Assembly: GCA_958496175.1 (NCBI GenBank)
Contig: OY292275.1
Span: forward strand, 46,329,701 to 46,393,700
Direction: 5' to 3'
DNA: 64,000 nt
Source of the DNA: Sisyra terminalis
Taxonomy: Eukaryota > Arthropoda > Insecta > Neuroptera > Sisyridae
A program made the translations under genes and the position numbers. Below are positions 60,871-64,000 of this stretch, piece after piece. A model generated the notes under the pieces. It ran no database searches and was not told where the DNA came from. It was given only the letters and a program-made list of their open reading frames with translations. Position 1 is the first letter of the stretch, and each line of letters begins with the position of its first letter.

Positions 60871-61001
60871 TTGAAAGTGAATCGATCGAATCGGCGGACG
60901 GAAATCGATGACTTCAGCTCACCAATCCTTGATCAAAATCCGTGGAGGCAATCGGCGAAAATTGGTTGATTCGCTTTTCAAATTCGATGATGAGTTATAT
61001 A
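60871..61001 (-). promoter_or_regulatory. Candidate TATA promoter and non-coding first exon, minus strand
   Basis: On the minus strand GTATATAACTC gives a TATA box (60995-61001). About 125 bases further a consensus donor TTTCAA|GTAAGTGAAA closes the putative exon at 60871. It points away from PRPF4B, so the two would be divergent, some 600 bases apart. The gene it would serve is unknown; the minus-strand myofilin-like gene at 44 kb is one possibility. Confidence 0.3.
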
Positions 61002-61622
61002 CGGGACACGCAACTTTACGAACGCTTTTCAGGAAAATGTTGGTGCTGCGTTAATATAGCGATAGTAAAACATTAACGAAAGACGTCGTTCGTTACAATA
61101 ACCCACACACCCGTATTTTTTGGGCAAACGACGACGACGAGAAATGGAAATTTGTGTCCCCCCACGTCTTCTTGGTAACAGCAGCATCATCGCTATAGCT
61201 TTTCGCCTCGATCGCTAAATTTACGTTACAATTTCCAATTAATTTTCTCCCATTATTCATTATCGTGTTGAAACAATTAGACACTCTCCAAAAATGGTAA
61301 AAACATAATTGAAAATTGCTGCGATATGGATTTTTGAAAAACAAATATATGACAATAAAGAAGAAAATATAACGAATATAAATTACTTTTGTAATAATGG
61401 AAAATTATTTTTCGGAAAGAAAATACATACAATTTAAATATATCACAAGTATTAAAGTTTGAATTTAATCTTTGATTCCCGCACACGAGTGCTGCCCTCT
61501 GAGTATTGTTTGTGTACTTATAATTTGCCATTGGATATTTGTTGTTGAATGCATTGAATCCATTGGATTTATTAAAAAAACTTGTGAATTTTTAGAAAAG
61601 TATTAGTTTTAAGCTGTTAACA
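61002..61622. other. Intergenic region between divergent candidates, PRPF4B promoter side
   Basis: It is GC-richer than average around 61080-61220 (ACGACGACGACGAG, CCCCCCACGTCTTC). The right part holds the PRPF4B 5'UTR leading to the splice donor at 61625. No TATA box is evident for PRPF4B. Frames on the minus strand here are not credible genes. Confidence 0.4.
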
Positions 61623-63811
<2,189 letters not shown>

Positions 63812-64000
63812 GGGTGATTCTCACCAAATTCCATAATTAGGTACAAAAAAATTTTTAAAAACTTGATTTTTTTGTAAATTTTGTAGTATTTGTGTAACTA
63901 GATTTTACCAATATAGTGGTCCCCAAAAAAAAAAAACGTATTTAAGACGAATTATAAGGATGATTAATATTTTTGAAAGTGAAGGAATGGTTTTTATAGA
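63812..64000. mobile_element. Second copy of the GGGTGATTCTCA-type element (cut by window end)
   Basis: It starts GGGTGATTCTCACCAAATT and continues CTAGATTTTACCAATATAG, GTGGTCCCC, AAGACGAATTATAAGGATG and GAAAGTGAAGGAATGG. These match, inverted, the right 200 bases of the element at 45264-46497. It lies in the PRPF4B intron and is incomplete here. Confidence 0.65.

Overview
The window is AT-rich animal nuclear DNA. Its genes have short GT-AG introns, its intergenic space is full of transposon debris, and its proteins are arthropod-type. The best guess is an insect, probably a dipteran. The neurocalcin protein looks almost identical to the fly protein as I remember it, there is a flightin gene (a flight-muscle protein of insects and their close relatives), and two related neuronal calcium sensor genes sit in tandem as I recall for fly Nca and CG7646. 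The species cannot be named from the sequence alone.

Layout. 1-11.2 kb: non-coding, read as part of a long intron or the upstream flank of the first calcium-sensor gene. It holds a decayed mariner transposase, a hAT-type element with a foldback element nested in it, and a pogo-like element. 11.2-11.6 kb: last two coding exons of the CG7646-type sensor (+). 12.5-13.7 kb: a nested foldback repeat abutting an internally deleted Tc1-like element. 21.3-22.2 kb: complete neurocalcin gene Nca (+, 190 aa, three coding exons). 27.9-28.5 kb: complete flightin gene (-, 167 aa) with a poly-alanine N-terminus. 29.5-41.6 kb: repeat-rich DNA with tRNA-derived SINE copies, a hAT-type element with a SINE inside it, a palindromic element with a perfect 8-bp target duplication, and a decayed LINE. 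42.4-44.3 kb: a two-exon muscle protein gene read as myofilin (-, 264 aa) with a small DNA transposon in its intron. 47.1-47.7 kb: intronless UBE2H-type ubiquitin-conjugating enzyme (+, 181 aa). 49-60 kb: more non-autonomous DNA transposons. 61.5-64 kb: 5' part of PRPF4B/Prp4k (+), whose start codon appears to be made by splicing; it runs off the window.

The genes belong to separate systems: calcium sensing in neurons (two EF-hand proteins), the thick filament of striated muscle (flightin and probable myofilin), ubiquitin transfer (UBE2H) and pre-mRNA splicing (PRP4 kinase). The rest is mainly a record of transposition. At least one SINE family, one palindromic foldback family with 8-bp duplications, two TTAA-bounded families, two pogo-like elements, several hAT-like elements, mariner, Tc1 and LINE remnants can be recognised from terminal repeats, target duplications and decayed protein motifs. 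I found no unambiguous new gene system. The most unusual items are the nested foldback at 12.5-13.1 kb, which carries hammerhead-ribozyme-like core motifs, the spliced start codon of PRPF4B, and the palindromic element family.
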